A stretch of 64,000 nt of DNA, from assembly GCA_002692965.1 (NCBI GenBank), contig NZNC01000019.1, positions 62,001 through 126,000 of the forward strand, read 5' to 3'. The notes under the pieces are model-generated. The model did not search any database, was not told the DNA's origin, and saw only the letters and a list, made by a program, of their open reading frames with translations. Shown one piece after another: positions 9,328-18,268 of the stretch. Both the position numbers and the translations under genes were made by a program. Position 1 is the stretch's first letter, and each line of letters begins with the position of its first letter. This DNA comes from Haliea sp. (GTDB lineage: Bacteria; Pseudomonadota; Gammaproteobacteria; Pseudomonadales; Halieaceae).

Positions 9328-9911
9328 AGTGCCTGAATCAGGAACAGCGTGCCGGCGGCGGCGATCACCCCGCCCAGGCCGCGCACCAGCTGGCGGCCGA
9401 GGTGGCTGGCGGTGAGCAAGCCAAAGGCGATACCTGCCAGGTGCAGCAGGCCGGTGCTGATGACAAAGCCGAGGCTGTAGGCGAGGTGGCTGGCGGCGTG
9501 GGGCAGTTCGGTGCCGTGGGCGTGGCCGTGGAAGATCGCGAACGCACCGACGATCATGCCCGCCAGCCACAGCGGCAGTCGCACGGCCAGGAGGATCAGT
9601 ATGCCGAGCACCAGGGCAGAGACGGCGATGCCGATTTCCACCGCGGGCAGCGCTACCCCGGCGAGGCCGAGGACACCACCCACGGCCATGACCAGGGGGA
9701 AGATCACCGGCAGCAACCACAGCGCCGGGTTGCCCAGGAAGGCGCCCCACAGGCCCACCGCGACCATGGCGGCGACGTGATCCCAGCCCAGTACCGGGTG
9801 CATCAGGCCGGCGGCAAAGCCGCCGCCGATATCCACAGAGGAATGGGCCAGCACAGGCGTGGCGAATACCGCCAGTTGCAGCAGGGCCAGGGGGGCGAGC
9901 AGTCGGTGCAT
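9324..9911 (-). CDS. hupE: HupE/UreJ-family nickel/cobalt permease
   Basis: The 195-residue protein has a signal peptide ending near PVLAHSS, then the HupE signature FAAGLMHPVLGWDHVAAM with conserved His and Asp residues of the metal path. A second His-rich segment (FAIFHGHAHGTELP) lies mid-protein. Members import nickel or cobalt. No hydrogenase or urease genes are in the window, so the client enzyme is unknown. The start at 9911 follows GGAG. The second HupE-like gene is translationally coupled downstream. Confidence 0.9.
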   Translation of the reverse strand: MHRLLAPLALLQLAVFATPVLAHSSVDIGGGFAAGLMHPVLGWDHVAAMVAVGLWGAFLGNPALWLLPVIFPLVMAVGGVLGLAGVALPAVEIGIAVSALVLGILILLAVRLPLWLAGMIVGAFAIFHGHAHGTELPHAASHLAYSLGFVISTGLLHLAGIAFGLLTASHLGRQLVRGLGGVIAAAGTLFLIQAL

Positions 9912-10061
9912 GTCGGGTGTCTCCAAAGGTTTGCAGTGAGCAGCCGGCAGCATACCCGAGCCTCTGTTGTATTCCACTGCGGATGGGTGTAGATAGACAG
10001 ACATTCTCGCAATTTTACCCGGGCCCTGTGATCAGGTGCCGCCAGCAACCGGAGTTTTCCC

Positions 10062-11399
10062 ATGTCGCGGATGCCCGCCAGCCGCAAGTTGACCCGCGAG
10101 CAACTTGAAGCCTACTGGATGCCCTACACCGGCAACCGCCAGTTCAAGCGCGATCCGCGCATGATCGTCGCCGCCGAGGGCGTGCACCTGATCGACGACA
10201 ATGGCCGCGAAATTCTCGACGGCCTCTCGGGGCTCTGGTGCTGCGGCGCCGGCCACAACCGGCCGGAAATTGCCGAGGCTGTCAGCCGCCAGCTGCGCAC
10301 CCTCGATTACGCCCCCGCCTTCCAGTTCGGTCACCCCGGCGCCTTCGATCTGGCCAACCGCATCGTGTCCCTGACGCCGGCGGGGCTGGACTATGTGTTC
10401 TTTACCAACTCCGGCTCCGAAAGTGCCGATACCGCCCTGAAGATGGCCCGCGCCTACTGGCGGCAGAAAGGGCAGCCGGCCAAGACCCGTCTGATCGGGC
10501 GCGCCCGCGGCTATCACGGGGTCAACTTCGGCGGTATCTCCGTGGGCGGCATCGGCGCCAACCGCAAGCTTTTCGGTCAGGCGGTGGAGGCCGACCACCT
10601 GTCCCACACCCTGCTGCCCGAGAATGCCTTCTCCCGCGGTCAGCCCGCCCAGGGCTGGCACCTGGCGGAGGAGCTGCTGGAGCTGATCGCGCTGCACGAT
10701 GCCAGCAATATCGCCGCGGTGATTGTCGAACCCATGGCCGGGTCGACGGGGGTGATACCGCCCCCAGCAGGCTACCTGCAGCGCCTGCGGGATATCTGCA
10801 CGGCCAACGACATCCTCCTGATCTTCGACGAGGTAATCACCGGCCTCGGCCGTTGCGGCGCCCTCACCGGGGCGGATGCCTTCGGCGTGGTGCCCGACAT
10901 CATGACCCTGGCCAAGCAGTTGACCAACGGCGCCGTGCCCATGGGGGCGGTGGTGGCGCGCAGCGAGATCTACCAGACCTTCATGGCAGCCGGTGGCCCC
11001 GACTACATGCTGGAGTTTCCCCACGGCTACACCTATTCCGCCCACCCGGTGGCTTGCGCCGCGGGGCTGGCGGCTTTGGACATCCTCGAGCAGGAGGCCC
11101 TGCCCGAACGCGTGGCGGAGCTGGCGCCGTATTTCGAGGCTGGCCTGCACAGCCTGCGCGGCGCCCCGCACGTGTCCGATATCCGCAATTTCGGCTTTGC
11201 CGGCGCCCTGCAGCTGGAGCACTGGCCGGGGGAGCCCGCCCGGCGCCCCTTCGAGCTCGCCATGCGACTGTGGGAGAAGGGTTTCTACCTTCGCTATGGC
11301 GGTGACACCCTGCAGCTGGGACTGCCCTTCGTGATCGAAAAGGCACAGATCGACAGCCTGCTCAATGCCCTCGGCGAGTCCCTGGTGGAACTGGCATAA
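10062..11399 (+). CDS. Omega-amino acid:pyruvate aminotransferase (class III)
   Basis: The 445-residue PLP enzyme belongs to the beta-alanine:pyruvate transaminase group. Visible motifs are YWMPYTGNRQFKRDPR at the start, FFTNSGSESADTALKMAR for the phosphate site, IFDEVITGLGR with the PLP-contacting Asp, and LAKQLTNGAVPMG with the Schiff-base Lys. These enzymes move the terminal amino group of beta-alanine or related amines to pyruvate, giving alanine and a semialdehyde. Aldehyde dehydrogenases at 13.7 and 24.5 kb could take the product. A GGAG ribosome site precedes the ATG. Confidence 0.92.
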   Translation: MSRMPASRKLTREQLEAYWMPYTGNRQFKRDPRMIVAAEGVHLIDDNGREILDGLSGLWCCGAGHNRPEIAEAVSRQLRTLDYAPAFQFGHPGAFDLANRIVSLTPAGLDYVFFTNSGSESADTALKMARAYWRQKGQPAKTRLIGRARGYHGVNFGGISVGGIGANRKLFGQAVEADHLSHTLLPENAFSRGQPAQGWHLAEELLELIALHDASNIAAVIVEPMAGSTGVIPPPAGYLQRLRDICTANDILLIFDEVITGLGRCGALTGADAFGVVPDIMTLAKQLTNGAVPMGAVVARSEIYQTFMAAGGPDYMLEFPHGYTYSAHPVACAAGLAALDILEQEALPERVAELAPYFEAGLHSLRGAPHVSDIRNFGFAGALQLEHWPGEPARRPFELAMRLWEKGFYLRYGGDTLQLGLPFVIEKAQIDSLLNALGESLVELA

Positions 11400-11432
11400 T
11401 CGACGGCTGTACATTGTCCTGAAGCCGGTACC

Positions 11433-12395
11433 TTGTCCCTCGCCTCGCTCTCCGCCCTGATCCTCTCTGCGCTCTCGGTTACCCTGCCCACCTTTGGCTG
11501 GGTGGTGCTCGGGGCCCTGCTTGCGCGCCTGGGCTGGCTGTCCCCGGGCTTGATCGATGGCTTTTCCCGGCTGGCCTTTCGCACCGCGCTGCCCCTGCTG
11601 CTGGCGCTCGGCGCGGCGGGGGTCAACCTGGGGGCACTGGGGGGCGCAACCTATCTGCTGGCGGGCGTACTGGCGACCCTGGTGACCCTCGGCGGTGCCT
11701 GGTGCTGGGGCCGCTGGCGTGGGCTGTCACTGCCCGATCTGGGGGTGTTTGCCCAGGCGGCTTTCCGCTCCAATCTGGCGATTGTGGGCATCGCCCTGTG
11801 CCACGCCGCCTTCGGCGAGAGCGGTTTGCGTCTGGCGGCGCTACCCGTGGCACTGCTCACCGCGCTCTACAATGTGCTCGCGGTCTGGCTGTTGCAGCAC
11901 ACCCTGGGGGGCGATCCCTCCCTGCGCGGTGTGCTGCGCGGCCTGCTGCGCAACCCTTTGCTGCTGGGTATCCTTGTCGGCCTGGCGGTTTCCCTCTCGG
12001 GAGTGTCACTGCCGCCGCTGGCGGCGACGGTCGAAGGCCTGTTATCCCGCGGCTTCCTGCCCCTGATGCTGGTGGCCATCGGCGGCTCCCTGCGTCTGTC
12101 GGCCCTGCGTCACGCCGGGCGGCTCACCTGGGAAGCCACCCTCTGGCGGCTCCTGATCGGGCCCGCACTCGGGGTGGTTATTGCGCTCTTGCTGGGGGTG
12201 CGCGGGGAGGCGCTCGGGGTGCTGTTTCTGCTGCTCGCCTCGCCGGTGGCCGCGGCCAGCTTCGTCATGGTGGTGGCCCTGCGCGGCAATGGCACGCTGG
12301 CGGCCAACATCATCGTGTTGACCACGCTGCTGTCGGCCCTGAGCATTACCGCGGGCTTTGCCCTGCTGGCCCTGCTGGGCCTGGTCCCGGCCTGA
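11433..12395 (+). CDS. AEC-family transporter (auxin efflux carrier type)
   Basis: About 320 residues with around ten hydrophobic helices and the AEC layout: an N-terminal half ending near the LLQHTLGGDP linker and a C-terminal half with FVMVVALRGNGTLAANIIVLTT. Relatives export or exchange malate, malonate or other carboxylates. No ATG is available before the first helix, so the TTG at 11433 is taken as start. Position after the omega-aminotransferase suggests co-transcription. A stem-loop follows its stop. The substrate is not predictable. Confidence 0.82.
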   Translation: MSLASLSALILSALSVTLPTFGWVVLGALLARLGWLSPGLIDGFSRLAFRTALPLLLALGAAGVNLGALGGATYLLAGVLATLVTLGGAWCWGRWRGLSLPDLGVFAQAAFRSNLAIVGIALCHAAFGESGLRLAALPVALLTALYNVLAVWLLQHTLGGDPSLRGVLRGLLRNPLLLGILVGLAVSLSGVSLPPLAATVEGLLSRGFLPLMLVAIGGSLRLSALRHAGRLTWEATLWRLLIGPALGVVIALLLGVRGEALGVLFLLLASPVAAASFVMVVALRGNGTLAANIIVLTTLLSALSITAGFALLALLGLVPA

Positions 12396-12431
12396 GGGGC
12401 GCCGACCTGGGACAGAGGCCGGGCGGCCTCG

Positions 12432-12456
12432 GGCCCCGCTCGCCGCGAGCAGGGCC
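12432..12456. terminator. Hairpin between convergent AEC and acyl-CoA dehydrogenase genes
   Basis: GGCCC-C-GCTCG pairs with CGAGC-A-GGGCC, two 5-bp helices with one mismatch and a CCG loop. It lies between two convergent stop codons and probably serves as a bidirectional terminator. There is no T-run. Confidence 0.45.
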
Positions 12457-12476
12457 AGCTCGTGCCGCCCCGGGTG

Positions 12477-13613
12477 TCAGCGACCGAGCAGGGTCCGCGC
12501 CACCAGCTCGCGCATGATTTCCGAGGAGCCCCCGTAGATGCGCTGTACCCGGGCGTCGGTGTAGAAGCGCGAGATGGGGTATTCGACGGTGTAGCCATAG
12601 CCGCCGAACAACTGCAGGCAGTCGTCGATGGTGTCGCACTGCATTTCGCAGGAGGCCAGCTTGAGCAGGGCGGCCTTGTCGGCCGTCAGCTCACCGCGGG
12701 CATACTCCGCGGCACACTCCTCGTAGAGTGCGCGGTTGAGGGCGATCTGGGTCTTCACATCCGCCAGCTTGAAACGCGTGTTCTGGAACTTGGCCACGCT
12801 CTGGCCAAAGGCCTGGCGCTCCAGCACATAGTCCACCGTCAGTTGCAGCGCGCCCTCCGCGGAGGCGACCGCCTGGGCGGCGATGCCCAGGCGCTCCCGG
12901 GGCAGCTCCTGCATCATGATCACGAAACCCTGGTTGACCTCCCCGAGGAGGGCATCGGCCGGCAGACGCATGTCCTGGAAGAACAGCAGGGCGGAATCCG
13001 AGGCGTGCTGGCCGATTTTCTCGATCTTCTTGCCGCGCTCGAAGCCGGGCAGGGAGGCGTCCACCAGGAACAGGGAGGTGCCCTTGGCGCCCTTGCCGGG
13101 GTCGGTGATCGCGGCCACGATCACCAGGTCGGCGTGCATGCCGTTGGTGATGAAGATCTTGGAGCCGTTGAGCACCCACTCGTCGCCGTCGCGCACCGCG
13201 TGGGTTCGGATCCCCTGCACGTCGGAGCCGGCACCGGGCTCGGTCATGGCCAGGGCGCCGACGGCCTCGCCGCTGACCATCTTCGGCAGCCAGCGCTCCT
13301 TCTGGGCATCTGTGCCGTGGTGGATCAGGTAGGGGGCGACAATATTCGAGTGGATGCCGTAGCCGGAGGCGAGGCCGCCGAAGCCCATGTGCGAGAGCTC
13401 CTCGATCAGCGCCAGGGTGATCCGCGGCGAGGTGCCGGCACCGCCGTAGGTTTCATCGACGTCGGGGCAGAGCAGCCCCGCGGTGCCGAGGGTGTTCCAC
13501 AGGCTGCGCGGCACCATCTGCTGCGCTTCCCACTCGGCGTAGTGGGGCGCGATCTCCTTGTCGAAGGCGCGGCGGGCCATGTCCCGGAACAGGGTCATCT
13601 CTTCATTATCCAT
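12477..13613 (-). CDS. Acyl-CoA dehydrogenase
   Basis: The 378-residue flavoprotein has the three-domain acyl-CoA dehydrogenase layout. ALAMTEPGAGSDVQGI is the FAD/substrate loop, GSKIFITNG follows, and the C-terminal domain ends with LFGGYGYTVEYPISRFYTDARVQRIYGGSSEIMRE, matching the family signature near the catalytic base region. It catalyses alpha,beta-dehydrogenation of an acyl-CoA; chain length or branching cannot be read from sequence. AGGGAG precedes the ATG. It is divergent from the aldehyde dehydrogenase, with about 120 bases between them. Confidence 0.94.
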   Translation of the reverse strand: MDNEEMTLFRDMARRAFDKEIAPHYAEWEAQQMVPRSLWNTLGTAGLLCPDVDETYGGAGTSPRITLALIEELSHMGFGGLASGYGIHSNIVAPYLIHHGTDAQKERWLPKMVSGEAVGALAMTEPGAGSDVQGIRTHAVRDGDEWVLNGSKIFITNGMHADLVIVAAITDPGKGAKGTSLFLVDASLPGFERGKKIEKIGQHASDSALLFFQDMRLPADALLGEVNQGFVIMMQELPRERLGIAAQAVASAEGALQLTVDYVLERQAFGQSVAKFQNTRFKLADVKTQIALNRALYEECAAEYARGELTADKAALLKLASCEMQCDTIDDCLQLFGGYGYTVEYPISRFYTDARVQRIYGGSSEIMRELVARTLLGR

Positions 13614-13735
13614 AAGTTAATTCTCCCTTCAGGAACGCCGAATGATAACCCCAAGGGGTGGTAGCCCGCCACACACCGGGTGCTACACTAGGTGCCCGAC
13701 GACATTTGCCAGCATCACAATCAGGAGAATCCGGC

Positions 13736-15166
13736 ATGCGCGAGTACCTGCAGTTCTACATCGACGGGCAATGGGTGGACCCGGTCGAGGCGAAAACCTG
13801 CGACGTGATCAACCCGGCGACCGAAGCGGTCTGCGCCCACATTTCCCTGGGTGGCGAGGCGGATGTGGATCGCGCGGTGGCAGCCGCCCGCCGGGCTTTC
13901 GAGAGCTACAGCCAGACCTCGCGCCAGGAGCGTGTCGAGTTGCTGGAGTCCTGTGTCGCCACCTACGAGAAGTACTACAACGACATTGCCGATGCCATCC
14001 GCGAGGAAATGGGCGCGCCGCGTTCCCTGGCGGTGAAGGCGCAGGCCCACGCCGGCCTGGGCCACCTGCAGGAGGCGGCCCGTGTGCTGCGTGAATATCC
14101 CTTCGAGGAAGTGCTCGGCGAGCACCGCGTGTTCAAGGAACCGATCGGCGTGTGCGGCCTGATCACCCCCTGGAACTGGCCGATGAACCAGGTCGGCTGC
14201 AAGGTCGCGCCGGCGCTGGCGGTGGGTTGCACCATGATTCTCAAGCCCAGCGAAGTGGCGCCCCTGTCCGCCTACATCTTTGCCCAGGTCATGCACGAGG
14301 CCGGGGTGCCCGCCGGGGTCTTCAACCTGGTCAACGGCGACGGCCCGACGGTGGGCGCGGCACTGTCGAAGCACCCGGGGGTGGACATGATGTCCTTCAC
14401 CGGCTCCACCCGCGCCGGCGCCCAGGTGGCCCAGAATGCGGCGCCGACGGTCAAGCGGGTGGCCCAGGAACTGGGGGGCAAGTCGCCCAACATCATCCTC
14501 GACGATGCCGACCTCGAGACCGCGGTGACCCGCGGCGTGCTGCACATGTACAACAACACCGGGCAGTCCTGCAATGCGCCCTCGCGCATGCTGGTGCCCC
14601 GGGCGCGGCTGGCGGAGGCCGAGGCGATTGCCAAGCAGGTGACCGAGAGCATGGTCAAGCTGGGCAATCCCGAGGACGAAGCCACCACCATGGGGCCGGT
14701 GGTCTCCGAGGTCCAGTTCAGCAAGATCCAGGGCCTGATCGAGCAGGGCGTGGCCGAAGGTGCCAAGCTGGTGGTGGGCGGCCCGGGGCGCCCGGAGGGA
14801 ATCGACCAGGGTTACTACGTGCGTCCCACCGTGTTTTCGGAGGTCAACAACGACATGACCATCGCCCGGGAGGAGATCTTCGGTCCGGTGCTGGTGATGA
14901 TTCCCTACGACAGCGAGGACGAGGCGATCCGCATTGCCAACGACACCCCCTACGGGCTGGCGGGCTATGTGCAGAGCGAAAACATTGACCACGCCCGCCG
15001 CGTGGCCGCGCGTATCCGCGCGGGCAATGTGCACATCAACGGCGCCAGTGGCGGCTACGACGTGCCCTTTGGCGGCTACAAGCAGTCGGGCAACGGCCGC
15101 GAGTGGGGCGCCCACGGCTTTGCCGACTTCCTCGAGATCAAGGCCGTGGAAGGCTACGGCACCTGA
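13736..15166 (+). CDS. NAD(P)-dependent aldehyde dehydrogenase
   Basis: The 476-residue enzyme has the ALDH motifs TPWNWPMNQ, FTGSTRAGAQV, AQELGGKSPN (with the general-base Glu) and NTGQSCNAPSRM (with the catalytic Cys), plus REEIFGPVL. It oxidises an aldehyde to a carboxylic acid. The start at 13736 follows CAGGAG. Glycerol kinase begins 2 bases after its stop, so the two are probably translationally coupled. A C3 aldehyde is possible from that context but not shown. Confidence 0.93.
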   Translation: MREYLQFYIDGQWVDPVEAKTCDVINPATEAVCAHISLGGEADVDRAVAAARRAFESYSQTSRQERVELLESCVATYEKYYNDIADAIREEMGAPRSLAVKAQAHAGLGHLQEAARVLREYPFEEVLGEHRVFKEPIGVCGLITPWNWPMNQVGCKVAPALAVGCTMILKPSEVAPLSAYIFAQVMHEAGVPAGVFNLVNGDGPTVGAALSKHPGVDMMSFTGSTRAGAQVAQNAAPTVKRVAQELGGKSPNIILDDADLETAVTRGVLHMYNNTGQSCNAPSRMLVPRARLAEAEAIAKQVTESMVKLGNPEDEATTMGPVVSEVQFSKIQGLIEQGVAEGAKLVVGGPGRPEGIDQGYYVRPTVFSEVNNDMTIAREEIFGPVLVMIPYDSEDEAIRIANDTPYGLAGYVQSENIDHARRVAARIRAGNVHINGASGGYDVPFGGYKQSGNGREWGAHGFADFLEIKAVEGYGT

Positions 15167-15168
15167 GC

Positions 15169-16659
15169 ATGCGCGAGGTGATACTCGCCATCGACCAGGG
15201 CACCACGGGCAGTACCGTGGCCCTGGTCGGGTCCGATGGCCAGGTCCTGGCCAGCGTCAATCGGGAGTTTCCCCAGCACTACCCGCGGCCGGGCTGGGTC
15301 GAGCACGATGCCGAGGATATCTGGGGGTCGGTGCTGGCCGGCATCCGCGCGGTCCTGCGCAAGGGCGAGTGCCGCGCCCGTGACATTGTCGCCATCGGCC
15401 TCACCAACCAGCGCGAGACCAGCCTGCTGTGGGACCGCAAGACCGGCGAGGCCCTGAACCGGGCGATTGTCTGGCAGTGCCGGCGCACCACCGAGTACTG
15501 CGAAACCCTCAAGGCGGCGGGCCACGAGAAACGGGTCTGGCGCAAGACCGGCCTGCTCCTGGACCCCTATTTTTCCGCCAGCAAGTTTCGCTGGCTGCTG
15601 CAGAACAGCCGGGGAATCCGGCGCCTGCTGGGCGCGGGGCGGGTGGCCGCGGGGACCGTGGACAGCTTTCTGCTCTGGCGCCTGAGCGGCGGTGACGCGC
15701 ACGTCACCGATGTCTCCAATGCCTCGCGCACCTCCCTGATGAACCTCAAGCGCTGTTCCTGGGACCGCGAGCTGCTCGACCTGTTCGAGTTGCCGGAAGC
15801 CATACTGCCCGCCATTGTGCCCTCCAGTGGGGAGCTGGCGCGTACCCGGGGGGTGCCCGGCCTGCCGGATGGCATTCCCGTCTGCGGCGTGGCCGGGGAC
15901 CAGCAGGCCGCCCTGTTCGGCCAGGCCTGTTTTGCCCCGGGCGACGCCAAGTGCACCTTCGGCACGGGCTCCTTCATCCTGATGAACACCGGCGGCGAGG
16001 TGCTGCAGTCGCGCTCCGGCCTGCTGACCACAGTGGCCTGGCAACTGGGGCAGGGCGGTAAGCCGGTCTATGCTCTGGAGGGCGGAGCCTTCGTGTGCGG
16101 GGCCGCGGTGCAGTGGCTGCGAGACGGCCTGGGCATCATCCGCACCTCGTCGGAGGTGGAGGCCCTGGCGCGCTCGGTGCCCGACCACGGCGGAGTGGAG
16201 TTCGTGCCGGCCCTGACCGGGCTGGGGGCGCCCCACTGGGCCCCGGAGGCCCGCGGCCTGCTGTGCGGCCTGACCCGCGGCAGCCAGCGCGGGCATATTG
16301 CCCGCGCCACCCTGGACGCGATGGCGCTGCAGAATGCCGACATTCTGCGGGCGATGGAGCGCGACCTGGGCAAGCGCATGCGGCCCCTGCGGGTGGACGG
16401 CGGCGCCGCCGCCAACGACCTGCTGATGCAGACCCAGGCGGACGTGCTGGGGCGCAAGCTGATCCGGCCCCGGGTGGTCGAGACCACCGTGGCCGGTGCC
16501 AGTTACCTGGCCGGCCTGGGCGTCGGGCTGTGGCCGGACACGGCGGCGATTCGCAACATCTGGCAGGTGGACGCCGAGTTCCGGGTGAAGATGCGCCCCG
16601 CCCAGCGGCGCCAGCGACTGGCGTCCTGGCAGGCGGCACTGGAGCGCACTCTCGCGTGA
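15169..16659 (+). CDS. glpK: Glycerol kinase
   Basis: The 496-residue FGGY kinase closely follows E. coli GlpK. It has AIDQGTTGSTVAL at the N-terminal phosphate-binding loop, GLTNQRETSLLWDRKTG, IVWQCRRT, the HVTDVSNASRT block, GVAGDQQAALFGQ and GLGAPHWAPEARG. It phosphorylates glycerol to sn-glycerol 3-phosphate with ATP. Unusually, no glpF, glpD or glpR is nearby. The gene follows an aldehyde dehydrogenase by 2 bases and is followed by a tiny Cys/His protein gene starting at the next base. Confidence 0.95.
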   Translation: MREVILAIDQGTTGSTVALVGSDGQVLASVNREFPQHYPRPGWVEHDAEDIWGSVLAGIRAVLRKGECRARDIVAIGLTNQRETSLLWDRKTGEALNRAIVWQCRRTTEYCETLKAAGHEKRVWRKTGLLLDPYFSASKFRWLLQNSRGIRRLLGAGRVAAGTVDSFLLWRLSGGDAHVTDVSNASRTSLMNLKRCSWDRELLDLFELPEAILPAIVPSSGELARTRGVPGLPDGIPVCGVAGDQQAALFGQACFAPGDAKCTFGTGSFILMNTGGEVLQSRSGLLTTVAWQLGQGGKPVYALEGGAFVCGAAVQWLRDGLGIIRTSSEVEALARSVPDHGGVEFVPALTGLGAPHWAPEARGLLCGLTRGSQRGHIARATLDAMALQNADILRAMERDLGKRMRPLRVDGGAAANDLLMQTQADVLGRKLIRPRVVETTVAGASYLAGLGVGLWPDTAAIRNIWQVDAEFRVKMRPAQRRQRLASWQAALERTLA

Positions 16660-16854
16660 GTGACGGACATGGCTGAGATCCTCAAGTTTCGCAAACCCTC
16701 CCTGAAGGAAAAACACCAGGGCAAGGTGCTGTGCCGGCACAACCACCACAAGTGGGTGGTGGACAAGGCCCGCCAGTTCGACGTCAAGCAGGGCCGGCTG
16801 GTAACCTGCTACCGTTGCCAGCGTTGCGGCAAGGAGCGCGTTAGCGCCCACTGA
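16660..16854 (+). CDS. Small Cys/His-rich protein, possible zinc ribbon
   Basis: The product is 64 residues from GTG at 16660, or 61 from ATG at 16669. Only a basic N-terminus and a CRHNHH...CYRCQRCGKER arrangement are recognisable. Counted from the GTG start, the candidate ligands are Cys25, His27, His29, Cys50, Cys53 and Cys56. That spacing suggests one zinc-binding knuckle pair. The GTG abuts the glpK stop directly. Function is unknown; I recognise no named family. Nucleic-acid or protein binding would fit the charge, as an inference only. Confidence 0.65.
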   Translation: MTDMAEILKFRKPSLKEKHQGKVLCRHNHHKWVVDKARQFDVKQGRLVTCYRCQRCGKERVSAH

Positions 16855-16856
16855 TG

Positions 16857-16871
16857 CCGCAGGGCCTGCGG
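16857..16871 (+). terminator. Hairpin after the small Cys/His protein
   Basis: CCGCAG and CTGCGG form a 6-bp GC-rich stem with a 3-base loop, 3 bases after the stop codon. It probably ends or attenuates the ALDH-glpK transcript before the aminotransferase gene. No T-run follows. Confidence 0.4.
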
Positions 16872-16918
16872 TCGCCGCCCGCGGCGGGGCCGTATCCGAT
16901 CAAGCAGGAGGTATTCCC

Positions 16919-18268
16919 ATGACCCACATGATCTACCCCACCACCAACCTCGCCGCCGTCGAGCAGCTGGTCATTGAACGGGGGGAGGGCGTGTACGTCT
17001 ATGACAACCGCGGCAAGCGCTACCTCGAGGGCATGAGCGGCCTCTGGTGCACGGCGCTGGGTTACGGCAACGAGGAGGTGATCGAGACTGCCGAGCGGCA
17101 GATGCGCACCCTGGCCTACTCCCACCTGTTTGGCGGCAAGACCCACCCCGCCGCGATGCAGCTGGCCGACGAGCTGGCGGAGATGGTGCCGATCGACAAC
17201 GCCAGCGTGTTCCTCGGCAACTCCGGCTCGGACGCCAACGATACCCAGGTCAAGCTGCTGCGCTACTACTTCAATGTCATCGGCAAACCGGAGAAACACA
17301 AGATCATCGCCCGGGAACGGGCCTACCACGGCGTCACCGTCGCCGCGGCGTCATTGACCGGCCTGCCACCCAACCACGCCCACTTCAGTCTGCCCTTCGA
17401 GGCGCTGGGGGTGTTGCGCACCGGCTCGGCCCACTATTACCGCGACGCCCAGCCGGGGGAGAGCGAGGCGGAGTTCGTCAGTCGCCGGGCACAGGAGCTG
17501 GAGGCGCTGATCCTGGCCGAGGGGCCGGACACTATCGCCGCCTTCCTCGCCGAACCGATCAGCGGTGCCGGCGGCGTCATCGTGCCACCGGCGGGCTATT
17601 ACGCGGCCATCCAGGCGGTGCTGGACAAGTACGACATCCTCTTCTGGGACGATGAGGTGATCTGTGGCTTCGGACGCACCGGCGCGGACTTCGGCGCCAC
17701 CAGCCTGAACATGCGCCCGCAGATGATGAGCCTGGCCAAGGCCCTCTCCTCGGCCTACCTGCCGGTGAGTGCCGCGGTGGTGCCGGGCTACATGCACGAG
17801 GCGATGATCCAGCCCAGTGCCGAGGTGGGTATCTTCGGGCACGGCTATACCTACGGCGGCCATCCGGTGGCCTGTGCCGTGGCCAGCAAGGTGCTGGAGA
17901 TCTATCGCCGCGACCGCTTGTTCGAGCGCGCCGCCGAGCTGGGGGAGTACTTCCAGGCCCGTCTGCGGGAGTTTGCCGATCACCCGCTGGTCGGCCAGGT
18001 GCGCGGCATGGGCATGATCGCCGCGCTGGAGCTGGTGGCGGACAAGGCCTCGGGGCAGCCCTTTGGCGACAACGCGGTGGGCGGCTATTGTGCCCGGCGC
18101 GCCCAGGAGCACGGGCTGATCGTGCGTGCCATGGGTGGCAACAACATCGCCCTGTGCCCGCCGCTGGTGATTACCCGGGAGCAGGTGGACGAACTGGTGG
18201 ACAGCCTCGGGCGCGCCCTGGACGACACCCTGGCCTACGTCAGTGCAGAAGGCCTGCTGGTTGCCTGA
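16919..18268 (+). CDS. Class III aminotransferase
   Basis: The 449-residue PLP enzyme has VFLGNSGSDANDTQVKL for phosphate binding, FWDDEVICGFGRTG for the PLP-contacting Asp region, and MSLAKALSSAYLPVSA for the Schiff-base Lys. It is related to putrescine/diamine or omega-amine:pyruvate transaminases rather than to the beta-alanine enzyme at 10 kb. Likely substrates are diamines, taurine-like amines or omega-amino acids. A strong CAGGAGGT ribosome site precedes ATG. Its 3' end overlaps the convergent SSS transporter gene by about 34 bases. Confidence 0.92.
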   Translation: MTHMIYPTTNLAAVEQLVIERGEGVYVYDNRGKRYLEGMSGLWCTALGYGNEEVIETAERQMRTLAYSHLFGGKTHPAAMQLADELAEMVPIDNASVFLGNSGSDANDTQVKLLRYYFNVIGKPEKHKIIARERAYHGVTVAAASLTGLPPNHAHFSLPFEALGVLRTGSAHYYRDAQPGESEAEFVSRRAQELEALILAEGPDTIAAFLAEPISGAGGVIVPPAGYYAAIQAVLDKYDILFWDDEVICGFGRTGADFGATSLNMRPQMMSLAKALSSAYLPVSAAVVPGYMHEAMIQPSAEVGIFGHGYTYGGHPVACAVASKVLEIYRRDRLFERAAELGEYFQARLREFADHPLVGQVRGMGMIAALELVADKASGQPFGDNAVGGYCARRAQEHGLIVRAMGGNNIALCPPLVITREQVDELVDSLGRALDDTLAYVSAEGLLVA

